A stretch of 64,000 nucleotides of DNA. Origin: Anaeramoeba flamelloides. Its lineage: Eukaryota; Metamonada; Anaeramoebidae. The stretch lies in NCBI GenBank assembly GCA_027625915.1, contig JANTQA010000021.1:124001-188000 (forward strand), written 5' to 3'. Positions 18,352-30,736 of this stretch are shown piece by piece. Made by a program: the position numbers and the translations under genes. The notes beneath the pieces are model-generated. The model was not told where the DNA came from and did not search any database. It saw nothing but the letters and a program-made list of their open reading frames with translations. Position 1 is the first letter of the stretch; the number at the start of each line of letters is the position of its first letter.

Positions 18352-21300
18352 TTAGAGGAATTCTTCTAAATCAATTTCTAAAACAGAGCAAGGAGTGGAG
18401 ATATTGAAATTATTTAAAACTTCTGGATGAAGAACACCAAGATAACCGACTTGTTTGTGTCTATAAAATACACTTGCACATCTTCCTGGTAAATAAGAAG
18501 GATCTATTTTTAATTTGCATAAAAAAATAAATTATTAGTTGGAAAGAAAAAAAAAAAGAGAGAGAGCGAGAGAGAGAGTGAGTGATAAATCAATAAATTT
18601 AAATTTTGTTCTCAAATAAAATTAACAAAAAAATAAAAAAAAAATAAAATAAAAATTTACGATCCGTTTCTTTAATATAATAAGCTTCACTTTTTTCACC
18701 TTCAAGATCACAAGGGACTTCTAAAACTTCCATTATTCTATCTAAAAGGCCATGGATATACTATTTTGATCCAAAAAACAAATAAAATACAATGAAAAGA
18801 ACAAACAAAAATAATCAATAAATTATAATAAACAAACGAGATTGAAAAGTGGTCAAGGGAATTAAATAATTACTTCAAATCCATCTGTAGTTCCAGAATA
18901 AAATCCAGCACATCTTCGAACATTTTTGGAGCCAATTTCACTGTTTTCATCTAAAAGGACAACATCGGAAACTTCAAACAATTTTATAGGTAATTTAAGA
19001 TGGTCTGATTCAAATCTGGTTCTTAATAAGCCAGGTAAAAGAGAAATTCTAGCGATTTGAAACATTTGAGATTTAGCATTCTCGATAATTGCAGCCATTT
19101 TCTTATTATCTTCGACTCTCATTTTTTTAAAGCAATCGTCGTGTGAGCATAAAGCAAAGGTCAAGGCTTCTGTGTATCCAGCTTGGGCGATTTCGTATCT
19201 CAGTAATTCTGTTAATTCATTTAATGGGAAAACGCCACCAATTGTATTCGATTTGGGTGTTGTTCTTACAATATTATTGAATCCATAAGCAATTCCAACA
19301 TCTTCGGCAATATCACAAGCATGGAGAATATCACTTCTTGTTGGTGGTGCTTGGATAATTAATATATAGTCAACAATTTTCTTCTCTTTCTTTTCTTCTT
19401 CCTTTTCTTCTTCCTTTTTATTTGAATAAACCACTTTTCTTTTTTCTTTGATTTCTTCAAGTTGCATTTTATGTAATAACTCGGACATTTTGTCAGCGTC
19501 AATGTTAATTCCAATCAATTTATTAACATAATTAAGTGAAACTTCAAATGAAATAAAATCCATAGTAGGGGTTGTCATAGTTGTTTCGTCTGGGTATTTA
19601 ATTTCAACAGGGTGTACACTATAAGAATTTTGAAATAAATAAACATTATAATTGTAAAATAAAATTATTTTTATTTTTTAAAAAAATTTACATTATTAAA
19701 GTGTTATAGAAAAGATTATTTTATTATTTAATTTTAAAAGCAAAATAAAGTCTATTTTTTGATTTTAAAATCGGTAGGTCTCTGGATTTGAAGGTAATTT
19801 CTGATAAATTATTTTTTATTTTCATTTATTTTCATTTGTAAACATTTCATTATTATTATTGTTATTGTTATCGTCTTTATTATTATTATTATTTTTTTTT
19901 TTTTTTTTTTATTATTATGATTATTGTTTTGGTAAACTGCAATTTGATTTATGTTTATATAATGATTATATATTCGAGAATTGTATCAAAAAATCTTTCT
20001 GAATTCCTTTTATAATAATGAAAAAAAAAAATCAAGATTTTGAAAAGAAATTATGTACAATAATTTTAAAAAAGTACATCCATTTTCAAAAAGTATGTAA
20101 AAAAAGTTTTAAAAAGTGTTAATTAAACTGATTAAAAGAAAAAATCAAATATTTTGGGAAATATTTTTTCAAACTTTTAGTCATCACTTTTTTAAAATAG
20201 TTTTTGAGAATAAATTCTAATTTAACTTTAGAGAAGATTTTAAAAAAATAAAAACTTTTTAGAATTTTTTCGTAGATCGACTTTTCCATATTTTTTTATT
20301 TTATAAAAATTTGTTATAGAAATTATTTGATGTGTTTTGTTATTGGTTTATTTGTTTTTTAATTACAATATTTACCGATTTTATTATATTAACGAGTTTT
20401 ATCAAATTAAAAATAAAATTGGGTGTACTCAGAATTTATAATAATTATTTGAATGATTTGATTTAATTGTTGTTCATTTATTTTCTTTTTTATTATAGAA
20501 ATTTTGTTTTTTTATTTAAAAATATTTTTATAGGAATTTTTTTCAAAAATTAAATCAAGAGTCCATCAAAGTTTATTTGAAGAATTCTTAAATTACAATA
20601 ATTTAAAAATGGTTAAATCTTTGGAAATTCTTCTATTTACTTAGAATTATATGATTATTTAATATTTTATAATTTCCTCGATTCATTATTGTTTTGAAAA
20701 GTATTTTTTTTTCGTCAATAAAGAATTCTAATTTTTTTTGAAAAGGGTGTTATTACTTCCTATAAGGATTTTTGAGACATATTTTTATTTTTTTACTGGC
20801 AAGTTTACCTTTTCAAATACACATTATTGGTAAGAGAAAAAAGAAATTCAAAAAGCCTTATTTAAAAATTTTTATTAAAAAATAAAATAATTTTTTCCAT
20901 CTTTATTTTTTTTTTTGATTAACAGAATGAAACTACCAAATAATCGATAAGGTATTAAAGAAACAATTATATTATGAAAGATTTATTTCATTTTGAAATG
21001 AAATCGAAAGAAGTGAAAGTGAAAATTAAAGTGAAAGTAAAAGTAAAAGTAAAAGTAAAAGTGATCAATTATCACTTGAGGAATATTAATTTATCGTATA
21101 AAAAATCAAAGTTGTTTTCAAAAAAGTGTGACAAAAAAGTTTTTAAAATTGTCGAGAAAATAGGTATATTTTAGTGTTACAACTGTTAATTTGACGCTTT
21201 TGTAAACTTTTTAAAAGGATTAAACGATTTTTTATTGAAAAGATAAGATTAATTCCCAATAAATCAATTTGAATGAATTGATAATTTTCTTTTTTTTTTT

Positions 21301-24300
21301 CCAATTCCAATCATCTAATTTTATATTAAAGTTCCAGAGTAACGTGGTAATTTTATAACATAGAATTTTCGTTTTTGAATGAATTTGTTTATATCTTTTA
21401 GTTTTGTGTGATGATTTTTCTCAAATAATTTTGGGGGAATTGAAAAAAAAAAAAAAAACATTCCATTTTTATTAGAAAATGCTGGTAAAATACAATTATC
21501 AGTAATAAAGAAAGAATAACCATAAGAAATAATAAACACTACCAAAAATAAAATAAATAAAAAGAAAAAAAGGGAAAAAAGGAAATATTTACGTAAATGG
21601 TTCACTACAATATTCAGAAAACATTGAAATAACTGTGTTAAGAGTAATTTTTGCTTTAGTTAAATCTAAAGCTGTACATTCAATAAAGACATTTTTAGTT
21701 TTCAGACTAATTTTTGAATGTTCACCATTAATGATTGGTGGAAGTGATAAAACAGTTCTGTTTTTATCATAAATAACTGGATAAACAGATGAGTCTCTAA
21801 TAAGGTGTAAATAATGCTTTAATTTAAGATCATTTTCATAAAATTTCATTAATTCTTCTCCATTCATTTCTTTTGTTTGATTTAATGGTTTGAAATTAAT
21901 TTCAGATGGGATGAGTGCTTCATATGTAAATGGTCCCTCAATGGTATCCAAATCGTGTGTTCCGATTGCGACGAGCTTTCTTCTTCTACAAATGTTATGA
22001 TGCAATTTATCTTGGAGATCAATAAAAGATTTGTAATTTTCTTCTGTGAAGGTGATGTCTTTCAAAACGGCACAGACAACATATGGTCGGATTTTGGCAC
22101 ACTTTAAATGGTTTAATGGTTTTTTAATTTTTTGATAGTTTAATGGTTTGATGTTTTAATAGTTGATTGTTGGTTTTTTTTGTTTTATTTATTAATTTTG
22201 GTTTGGAGAATTTAATTAAAGTTATTTTTATTAAAATTTAGATTTCTTAAATGCCTTTGATTAATTTTTTTTTTTATCTTTTTTTAATGAAATAATTGTT
22301 TGTGTATTTAAAATCTTGTGTTTTTTTTTTTTTTTTCACTTTATTCATTTAAAATCTTTTTTTTTTTAATTTTTTTTTTTCTTTAAGTGCCTTGATCTAT
22401 TGGTAGTATCATCTCGATAGAGATTTCAATAATACTAAAGTTTAGTATAAAACTAATTAGAGAAGTTTTTGAAATCAAAATTGATGTATAATTTGTTAAA
22501 AAAATTTTACTTTTATAATTATCGAAAATGGTTAAAATGAATAAAAAATAAAAAAAAAGTAAAATATTTCTTCTCTATAAAAAAATTAAACAACAATCCC
22601 AAGCAAAGTAATTAAAAAAAACTGAAAAAAAAATTTTTTATTAGATTTGTTTTTTTAACAAGTTCCCTAAATACACGTTTTTTAAATGTTTGTAAAAAAA
22701 CAAGAACCAAAGCCAGTTATGCAATGCCAAATATTTTATAAAGGTTTTGTTGTATTTATTTCAAAAATACATTGAAATTGTTATTTGGAAAAACTAACAA
22801 ATTTTTCTGAAAAATACTTTAGTTCTTCGCTAAATATTAAACTATTACAAGTAAATATTTGGTTTTTTAAATAAAATTTTGTTTTACCACATAAGACCAC
22901 CCTTAATATAACTCTATTATCAAGAAAAACAAATGGGTGTAGATGAATGAGTCCTGAAAAGGGGTATTATTTTCTTTTTAATACTTGTATTTGAATTTCA
23001 ACTTGAATAAAAGTTTTCCACCCATCTTCTTCTTCATCGTCTTTAAGTTCTAGTTTTACCTTTTACGTTATCACTTACAACCAAATATTATGAATTATTT
23101 TTGATTATTGTATAATGCTCTATTCGAATTTCGTGAAACGACATTATCCTTTTTAATTTTTACTTTTTCCAAATTACCCTTTTTAAGTTGTCTGAGTCCC
23201 TTCTCCTCTTTTTTTTTTTTTTTTAAAGTGTTTGGAAGTGGTAAAAGGAATAAAAAAAATCATTAAAAGTTCATACTTTTTTTTAATTATTTTTTTTACT
23301 CTCTTTCCTTCCTTACTTTTCTTTTCTTTCTAATTTTCTCGATTTGGTTAAAAAATAAAAAAAAAAAAAAAAAAGTTATTATACGTTATAACCTTGCATA
23401 CATTATAGGTTTGAAGAAAAAACTCTAAATAAATGTAGATTTTCAATCAAACAAAAAATATTTTTGTTGAATCACCTCTCTTCAGTAAGAAAAAAAAATA
23501 ATGAAAAAAAAAAATATTTCTTTTTATTTGAAAATTAAAAGAATTGTAAATTATTTTCCAGTCAAATGGGGCTAGCTGTAATGAATGAACCATATGTGTT
23601 TAAAGAGTTTGAATTGGTATTAGAAGAAAAAAAGTAATTTCAAATTTTAAATCATTTTTTCACGTTTTCCTTCAATTTTCTTTTTTTTTTTCTATTTTTT
23701 TTTGATATGTAATTCTTTTACAAAAAATTTTTTTATTGAAAAGTATATATAGCCACTAACTAAAAGCCTGTTATTCAAATGTTATTGAAATAGTGAAAAT
23801 GATTTTCGAAAAATCATATTAATTTTAATTGAAATTTTATTTGATCTTTAATTGAAGATCAATATGGAGACTTGTTGTTTTTTTTTAATAGTTAACATAA
23901 GAATTTTGGGTTTTTCAATTTTGAAGAAAACCTATTGGTTGAAATAGATTTACTCCATATCAACTATTCTGTTTGATGTGTGTTATTCTACTTGGTTTTT
24001 ATTTTTTCTTCAAAGGCCAATTATATAAAATAATTGATATTTAGAAAATTTTTTTTGGGCACCTTTTACAGAAACAAAGTTTATGTGCCATCAAAAGAAA
24101 AAGAAGTAAAATTTTTTTTTCTTATTTGAAAAAATCAAATAACAGTCTTGTAAAAAGTGAATATTCAGAGTTACTGAGAAAACTCAATTTATTATTTTTT
24201 TTTTAAAATCATAAAAACAAAACTTAAATGAAAATGTAGTGATATTTTGTTTCCATTTGAAATTAAAATAGAAGTTTTCAAAAGTTTTTATGCAAAATTA

Positions 24301-25386
24301 ACTATTTGTCAAAGAATATTACTGATTTTCAAAAATTTTGAATACTTCATCAAAAAGCTGTTCATACCTTTTTATTGGCACCATTTGAAATTTTTAGGGA
24401 ATCACTTTTTGAAAAAGTGTTAATATCAAGATCAATAAAATATTTCAGAAATGCCCAAAAGGTGTAAAAAACAAAATTAACAGCAAAAAGGATCAAAAAA
24501 AAATACAAAAAAGTAAAAAAGAGTAACAAAATCGTGTGTCATAATTGTAGTTATTTTTTATTTCATCTAAACAATTGTTTAGCTTAAAATAATACAGCCA
24601 GTTCCACTTTTAAGACACAAACTTTGAATGAAATTTAAGGCACAAAAAAATCTCAAATTAAAGCATATTTTTTGGAATTTTTTTTTTTTACAAATATTTT
24701 ACGACTAATTTGAATTGTGTGACTTAATTTAAGAATTTTTGTTGAAAGCACCAATTTTAGAGATTGTATTAAGATTTGTCTTAAAAGTGGAACTGACTGT
24801 ATTGAAAATTGTTTAAATTTAATCATATTGTGCCAAAAAATTTTTTAGATTTCAAATATTAGAAAATATAAAAATCTTCAATGTTTATTTCTTTTTTTTT
24901 TGAATCAGAACATGAAATGATCCAAAATTTTATGAATTGAGTGTGTTGGTTTTGTTCTTTTGGGGTTATTCATATTATTTAATTGAAATGAAACACACAC
25001 AAAGTGGAGAAATTCGATCAAAAAATATTTTAGAACCTTTCTTTTAAAAGTCTTTTAAATTCATCAAGATGAAACTTGTAAATGTAAATAATTATCTAAA
25101 CACCAAAACATGATCTCTTGAAAAAAGTGTTATTTTTAAACTTTTGAGAAATTCAAATCACTGATTCCGTTCATTGAGGTTTGTCAATTTTGAGTTTAAA
25201 AGTCTACTTTTCTTGAAATTCAAATAATTAAAAATAAAATATAACAATTTTCACAAAAAGTCTTTAAATCGTTACTTGTTGGGCTGTAATTTCTTGGTGG
25301 AAATACACCAAAAAATAAAAAAAGTAACTTTTAGAAAAGCCTTTACTTTTTTAGTGTTAATTTTTACAAGGTGTGAGGTATGTGAT

Positions 25387-25420
<34 letters not shown>

Positions 25421-26188
25421 TTGCTTTATTCATTATATTATTAATTTTTGGTTTTTGAAACAAAACTTTTATTTGAAACTTTAAAGGTTTTTTGTTTTGT
25501 GAATCAGTCACATTTTGGTGGGTTAAAAGATTTAAAAAATTTATTTTTAAAAAGAAAAAAGAAAAAAGCATACATAAAAGATCGTAAAAAAAAGTGAAAA
25601 CAAAGAAGGTGAGAAATAGAGTTTGAACAAAACAAAAATGTCTCTTCAACTTTTCTTGTTTTTCATCAAATTTTTTTTTTTTATTTTTCTTGTTTTTTTG
25701 TTCAGAATAAAAAAAAAAAAATAAAGATCTTACTTCTGGTAAAACAGTCATTTTGTGTGTTTCCGAAAGAGGCTCTTTAACTTTGAAAACTGGAGGTTCT
25801 TCAAGACCTAAAAAAATTCTAATACTACGAGCAAGTCCTTCCATACAAAGAAGATCGTACCTATTTAATTAAAGGGAAAAACATTAAAAATTTTTAGAGG
25901 TGTTTGTGGTTTTAGTTGTTTGTGGTGAACAATTAAATTTCTTTCACACAGTTCCTTTGTTTTTATTTCTGTTTTTGTTTCTGTTTCTTATAAAATAGAC
26001 TTTTAGTTTTACCTATTTGCTGGGATATCAATTTTGTAAACAATCACTTTTTCTTCATTTTCTATTTCTTCTTCGATATCATCAAGTTCAATACCAAAAT
26101 CAAAGCAAAGTTGTTCAAATTCTTCGTCTGTGTATGTTTTTCCAATGGCTTTGAAAAGTTCTAGTTTTTTAAGGGCGACGGTTGGCAT
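18352..26188 (-). CDS. Phenylalanine--tRNA ligase beta subunit, cytosolic type (six exons, 602 aa)
   Basis: Exons: 26188-26013, 25860-25734, 22101-21593, 19618-18874, 18760-18661, 18503-18352. They sum to 1809 nt, an exact 602-aa frame; the human protein has 589 aa. In the alpha2-beta2 enzyme the beta chain helps bind tRNA-Phe and supports editing of mischarged Tyr. Recognised blocks: [20 protein letters not shown] at the start, [20 protein letters not shown] across the first junction, ECAKIRPY across the second, then [49 protein letters not shown] (B3/B4), [17 protein letters not shown] (B5, about 362-378), [35 protein letters not shown], and a C-terminal [10 protein letters not shown]...GVLHPEVL. 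A Lys/Glu-rich insertion (about 329-351) is not in human PheRS. Every junction is GT-AG and keeps frame. It stands alone, with no alpha-chain gene in the window. Confidence 0.96.
18557..18584. repeat. GA-rich microsatellite in PheRS intron 5
   Basis: (GA)n broken by one CG and two TG. On the coding strand it is a CT-rich tract 50-80 bases before the acceptor of the last exon, where it may act as a polypyrimidine tract. Confidence 0.8.
19619..21592 (-). other. PheRS intron 3, 1974 bp
   Basis: Donor GTAAATAT after ...EPFT and acceptor TTATAG before ...[10 protein letters not shown], phase 2. It contains a (TTA/TTG)n patch with a long T run near 19850-19920 and a GTAAAA hexamer array. No transposon ends were recognised. 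The three short introns of this gene are 113-157 bp, so this one is about 13 times longer. Confidence 0.9.
21011..21062. repeat. GTGAAA/GTAAAA hexamer array
   Basis: Eight imperfect 6-bp units (GTGAAA, then GTAAAA) inside PheRS intron 3. It makes a Lys-Val repeat in a spurious plus-strand frame. Confidence 0.75.
23590..24090 (+). repeat. Dispersed ~500-bp repeat (F6), copy 2
   Basis: Starts TTTAAAGAGTTTGAATTGG. It shares with the other copies GAAAATGATTTTCGAAAAAT, CCATATCAACTATTCT, GTGTTATTCTA and AATAATTGATATTT. It lies in PheRS intron 2, antisense to the gene. Confidence 0.65.
24595..24799. mobile_element. Tc1/mariner-like mini-element (family F3), 205 bp
   Basis: Left end CAGCCAGTTCCACTTTTAAG and inverted right end CAGTCAGTTCCACTTTTAAG, with TA on both sides (24593-24594 and 24800-24801). 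The arms continue with CACAAACTTT..TGAA, so the copy could fold on itself for much of its length. Non-coding; it sits in PheRS intron 2. Confidence 0.88.
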
Positions 26189-26256
26189 TAATAACTAAAG
26201 GTGGCTGTAAAAAAAAGATTATTCTAAAAAAATGAAATTTGAATCTTGTGACAAAC

Positions 26257-26280
26257 AGTGACGTTCTCACTCGCGTCACT
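26257..26280. promoter_or_regulatory. CRE-like inverted repeat upstream of the PheRS start
   Basis: AGTGACG, 10-bp spacer, CGTCACT. It begins 69 bp upstream of the PheRS ATG and is conspicuously GC-rich for this region. TGACG half-sites are bound by bZIP factors of the CREB/ATF type in many eukaryotes. A role here is inferred only from position and symmetry. Confidence 0.3.
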
Positions 26281-27310
26281 TTGAAACTTGTAAATATTTT
26301 GATTATTTATTTTATGAACACACACACTGGAATAGTGTTTGGGAGATAATTAAAGCTTCAAATTTGAAATTTTTTCAAAATACAATTATTTCACAAAATT
26401 CTTGTTAATTGATAAACCTTTTAATGTTACAAGGTCTACATTTTTGTTCCTGAATATTCTAAATCTTTTTTTGATTGAAAAAGGATTTTTTGCTCAATTT
26501 TTTTTATAGTTTATATGTTTAAACCATTCCCCAGTATCTATAAATTGAAATAGTTCCAGTGAATTGTTTTTTTTTTTGATACACAAATCGATTTAGAACT
26601 ATTTTTTTGCAGAGCCAAAAAGAACCTTAATAATCCAGGAATATATAACAAAAAGAATTAATTTGAAGGATGTAATTTTTGAGTACTTATTAGGTTTTGA
26701 AAATTGATACATATTTTCAAGTATTTTTGAGTTGGTCAAACATTTGATTGATAATGGGAACAATAATGGAACAGAAAAAGAGAAAAGTTAAAACCTAATA
26801 GCAAAGATATAAAATGGATTTGAAAAAACAACAATTATTTAAAAAAGAAAAATGTGAAAGTTACGACTCAACCTTTCTTTTGTGTTCTAAAAAAACAAAT
26901 TCAAAAGATCCAGGGTTCAATTTTTATTTGAATCTTTCTCTTTTTCTTTTTCAAAATTGTTTTTTGTTTGATCAAATTTTTATCAACTTTCTGAAACTAA
27001 TGTTCTTTAAAATGCACATATCCATTATTTTCGACAAACCCTACTTTTGAAAAGTTTATTTTCTTTCAATTAATAAGGGAAAAATGTTTAATGAATTCGA
27101 AAATAATTACTTTGACAAAAAATTGTTCTAAAAGGTAAGCAGTTTTCCCAGTTTCAATCATTATTAACTCTTTAAGGTTAATGTTTCAAATTAGAATAGT
27201 ATCTGAATATTGCTAGTATTGTAAATTTAAATTGGACAAAATTTCAGGTAATTTTCAAGCCAATAAACACTTGAAGAGCTGCTAAAATAAAACATACAGA
27301 CTTGTGGATA
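26281..27310. other. Gene-free stretch upstream of the PheRS gene
   Basis: Short frames only, the longest 78 codons at 26814-27050 without recognisable content. No repeat identified. Confidence 0.45.
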
Positions 27311-27491
27311 ACTGTGATTAAAATTAAAAACTGTGCTTCATTTTGATAGAAAGCTTATACATTAATAGATCAATGAAACCAATAATAAATAACATTAAAT
27401 ATCATATTGATTTTTTAAAGTTCTATTATTTAAAAAAGAAATTCAAAAAATGAAAGATCAAATATAAATTATTTTCAAAAAAAATTAGTTA
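27311..27491 (+). mobile_element. Eroded F1 element, left part
   Basis: Starts next to TA (27309-27310) and matches the left half of F1: TATACATTAATAGATCAATG, AAACCAATAATAAA, AAAGTTCTATTATTTAAA, AGATCAAAT. It stops exactly where the foldback element begins. Faint F1 similarity resumes after 28362 (AATAATGAAAAATTTTC), so the foldback element probably landed in it. Confidence 0.5.
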
Positions 27492-28359
27492 CCATTGTGA
27501 AAAAAATTTGGGTCATTAAAAAAAATTGGGTCAGTCAAAAATTTGTTTTCGTTTTTTAAATAGTAAATATTAGCAAAATGATTTTTGATCAAAGTAAAAT
27601 TTTATGAACAAATTTTACATTTAAGAAAAATCAAAGTCACTATCAATAATAATTTTCAGAAGTAAAATTAAATTGTTGCATTTTAACCTTTTGGAATTAC
27701 TGTGGAACTCCAAAAATACAAAAATTTATTTTTAATTATTAACTTTACTAAAAATAAAGAGAACTATTTAATCGAAAATATTAAAATCTCTTAATTCAAT
27801 AAGATATTTATCATTGTTAATGAACGCAAATTTATCACGGTTAATCTTAAATATCCTTTTAAACCAAATTGAATAATAAAATCTTCCAAAAAAGCTGTTT
27901 TTTTCCAAAGAGGTTGTTTTCCACTAATGTTTACAATCAAAACTTCAAAATAACGAAATATCATGATTTTAGAAACCATTTAAATTCTGTAAATCCCGAT
28001 AGAAAAACCTTAATTTAAAACGGTTATTAATTTTTGGTCTTCCCAAACAATGATTAACTTGATCTTGGAATGTAATCTAATAAAAAAAATTAACATTTTT
28101 AGTAAAGTTTACAATTAAATGTAAATTTTTTGTTTTTTTAGAGTTCCACAGTAATTCCAAAAGGTTAAAATGCAACAATTTAATATTACTTCTGAAAATT
28201 ATTATTGATAGTGACTTTGATTTTTCTTAAATGTAAAATTTGTTCATAAAATTTTACTTTGATCTAAAATCATTTTGCTAATATTTACTATTTAAAAAAC
28301 GAAAACAAATTTTTGAATGACCCAATTTTTTTTAATGACCCAAATTTTTTTCACAATGG
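27492..28359. mobile_element. Foldback (long inverted repeat) element, 868 bp, with TTA duplication
   Basis: Arms of about 265 bp (27492-27760 and 28095-28359) are nearly perfect inverted copies. Ends are CCATTGTGAAAAAAATTTGG. The arms also share a duplicated TTGGGTCA motif, TATCAATAATAATTTTCAGA and CCTTTTGGAATTACTGTGGA. TTA flanks both sides (27489-27491 and 28360-28362). The spacer is about 330 bp and non-coding. A 3-bp TTA duplication is what PIF/Harbinger elements leave, but no transposase is present, so the superfamily is a guess. Low divergence between the arms suggests recent activity or gene conversion. Confidence 0.9.
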
Positions 28360-28574
28360 TTAATTATTTTGTAAAAGTTTGTGTTCGAAAAAAAACTTTT
28401 TATACAATTTCGAAAAATTATCAAGAATTCAATTAATAATGAAAAATTTTCTCAACATACCAACCGGTTACCTTCGAAAATATATTTTACTGTAATAATA
28501 CTTGTGTGTTCTTAACTAGATGGTGTATTTGTAACAACAAAAAAGAAAATTCTGTTTTTTATTTGAAACAGATT

Positions 28575-29620
28575 AATCTGAAAAATTTCAAGTTAGACAA
28601 TATTAATAATTTCTTTATCATTTTATCGCCCTTAATAAAGTTTATTTACAAAATATCAACATTACCGTCCTTAAAATTCTTGAGAATATTGTTTTTTATG
28701 CTGCTCATACTTTCATTTCTTTAAAAGTCTCTAGTTGGGAAAAAAAGTTGTTTTTTTGGGGCAATAATATTTAAATAAATGTGACAATGAATTTTAGTTA
28801 AATTAAACCTGGGATATTTGTTTTAATAGATAAAAACTAATAGTTTTAAAAACACTCTTCTAATCTAATAAAACTGAAATGAGGAAAAAAATACTGATTA
28901 TATTTCAAAGTGTTTTATGTTGACCAGAGTAGCAAGGAATTTCTGAGTAAAATTCATCGAATTTCCAGGATTCTTTCAAATTTAGGAAAACATAATGAAC
29001 GTGTCTGTTAAGTGACTCAGAGTACCCCCTTTTTATCAGAATTCAAAAGAATCGAGTAAAATCTTTGAGTAAACTCTAGTTCTTTTAAATTCTGTAAAAC
29101 CTAGGACACTTTCATTTGGTTTTTTTAATTTTTTTTACAAACTGAAAATTTCAAAAATTTTCGTTTAATTTCAAAAATTAAAAAAAACCTAACAAAAATT
29201 GTCCTCGGCTTTCCAGAATTTAAAAGAATAAAGTAAAATATCTTTGATATTACTTGTTTCTTTTAAATTCTTAAAAACCTAACGGAAAAACAAAAAAAAA
29301 AAAATTCTTTTTCCAATTTATAAGAATAAATAATCCTTTAAAAATCCAAACCATTGATTCCCTGTTTGAGAGATATTTAAAAGATTTAAAATAAGATTAA
29401 AATAAATTGTAAAAAGGCTTCATCATGTGAAGAAAAAAATTTTCTAATTTTTTACTTTTAAATTTTAAAACAATCTTTTACTAACCTGAAAAATCGGATT
29501 TTTCAATTTAAATTAAAAAAAATCTTTAATAATAATTTTTTATCAAAGATCTTTTATTAAATTAATAGTGTTTAGTAAAAGTGAAGTTATTAAAAAGTAA
29601 AAATATAGCAAAGGTTTAAT
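28575..29620 (+). repeat. Dispersed ~1-kb repeat (family F7), copy 1
   Basis: Aligns with 47488-48990. Shared blocks include AAGTTAGACAA, CGTCCTTAAAA, AATTTTAGTTAAATT, TAATAGTTTT and, near the end, TTGATTCCC..GAGATATTTA. It carries two or three ~75-bp palindromic units. Non-coding. Confidence 0.65.
29030..29282. repeat. Two ~75-bp palindromic units (family F8)
   Basis: Units at 29030-29106 and 29207-29282. Each pairs CAGAATTCAAAAGAAT..AGTAAAAT with its inverted complement AGTTCTTTTAAATTCTG and closes in AAACCTA. Consensus ends are TAGGTTTTC and GAAAACCTA. A weaker half-unit lies near 28945-28990. Confidence 0.7.
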
Positions 29621-30736
29621 TTTTTTCATGATTGTGTTGGGATTTATACTCAGAACATGGTAAGTTTTCCCCACAATGAACTGGGCTTTGTTTTGATTAT
29701 ATATTTTACCCAATATATTAGAAAAAAAGGATCAAATAAATAAATACTGGTTTTTGAATTATAAATGCGAAAAAATTTTCACTTCCTTTTCCATATTTTT
29801 CTTTTCTAAATTGAGTTCTGTAGGAGAAGGTTGGAGTTTGTGGTTCTACTTGAAAAAGGAAATTAAAATGAAGTGAAAATTTTTCCCATTTTTAATTCAA
29901 ATACCAGTAGTGATCCATAAAAATTTAAAAATGTTTTTGGAAAATGTATAAGGACTTTATTAGCAAAAGAAAAAGGAGATAGGAAGACAATTTTTTTCCT
30001 TTTACATCTTCAAAAAGCATGGTAATATTTTTTTTTTTATTTTAGTTCAGAATATACTTTACTTTTGGAACTCATAATCACAAACCAAAGAATGTTTTCA
30101 TGGTATTTCCATTAAAATACTTTCTAAGAACAATACTATCATTATATAATAAAATTAATTTCAATCTAAAAAAAAAATAGAAACTTGAGTAAATATATTT
30201 ATCTTCAAAAAAGAACAGTATTTTGAAGATATACTTCATCTCATTTATCACTTAGAATTTATTACAACTATCATATGAAATAGAACTTTGAATTTTTAAA
30301 ATATCAGAAAAGTTCAAATGTTTTAATGCCTTTTTTTCCTTATAAAAAATTTTCTTGGTTAATAGGAAATTTATATCATATCACCACAATTTAAGCAACC
30401 AACACAACCCTCTTCAAAATACATCAAGAATAATCTATTAATTTTGAATTACAAAAAGCTTTTTTCAAAAATTGATTTGGTGGTTTAGTTTAAAAACAAG
30501 AATCGAAATTTAGTCTTTTTAAAAAAATGTTTAATTCAACCTAAAGGACAAATTTAGCTTTTTTCTTATAACAAATCCATAAAATTCAAAAAATTTTAGT
30601 CATTTCAAATTATGCCCACTGTTTTTCAGAATAAATTTTCCTCCAACAAACGAAAATTTTCAGGTGTGTATTGTTCATTTTTTATTTTTTTTTTTTGATA
30701 TTTTACAAATAAATAATTTTTTTTGACAAAGCAAAA
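29621..30736. other. Upstream region of the RhoGAP gene
   Basis: AT-rich and without recognised genes or repeats. An upstream exon of the RhoGAP gene could lie here but no convincing one was found. Confidence 0.45.

Larger units (their letters stand above)
22102..25733 (-). other. PheRS intron 2, 3632 bp
   Basis: Donor GTAAGATC after ...TVLPE and acceptor TTAAAG before CAKIRPY, phase 0. The join matches the human order (...EETAKIRPF...) with no residues missing, so no exon seems hidden inside. It carries an F6 copy (23590-24090) and an F3 element (24595-24799), plus long A and T runs. The size is unusual for this gene. Confidence 0.88.

Noticed and set aside
20974-21174. 66-codon Lys-Val frame in PheRS intron 3
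   Set aside because: Produced by the GTAAAA hexamer array.
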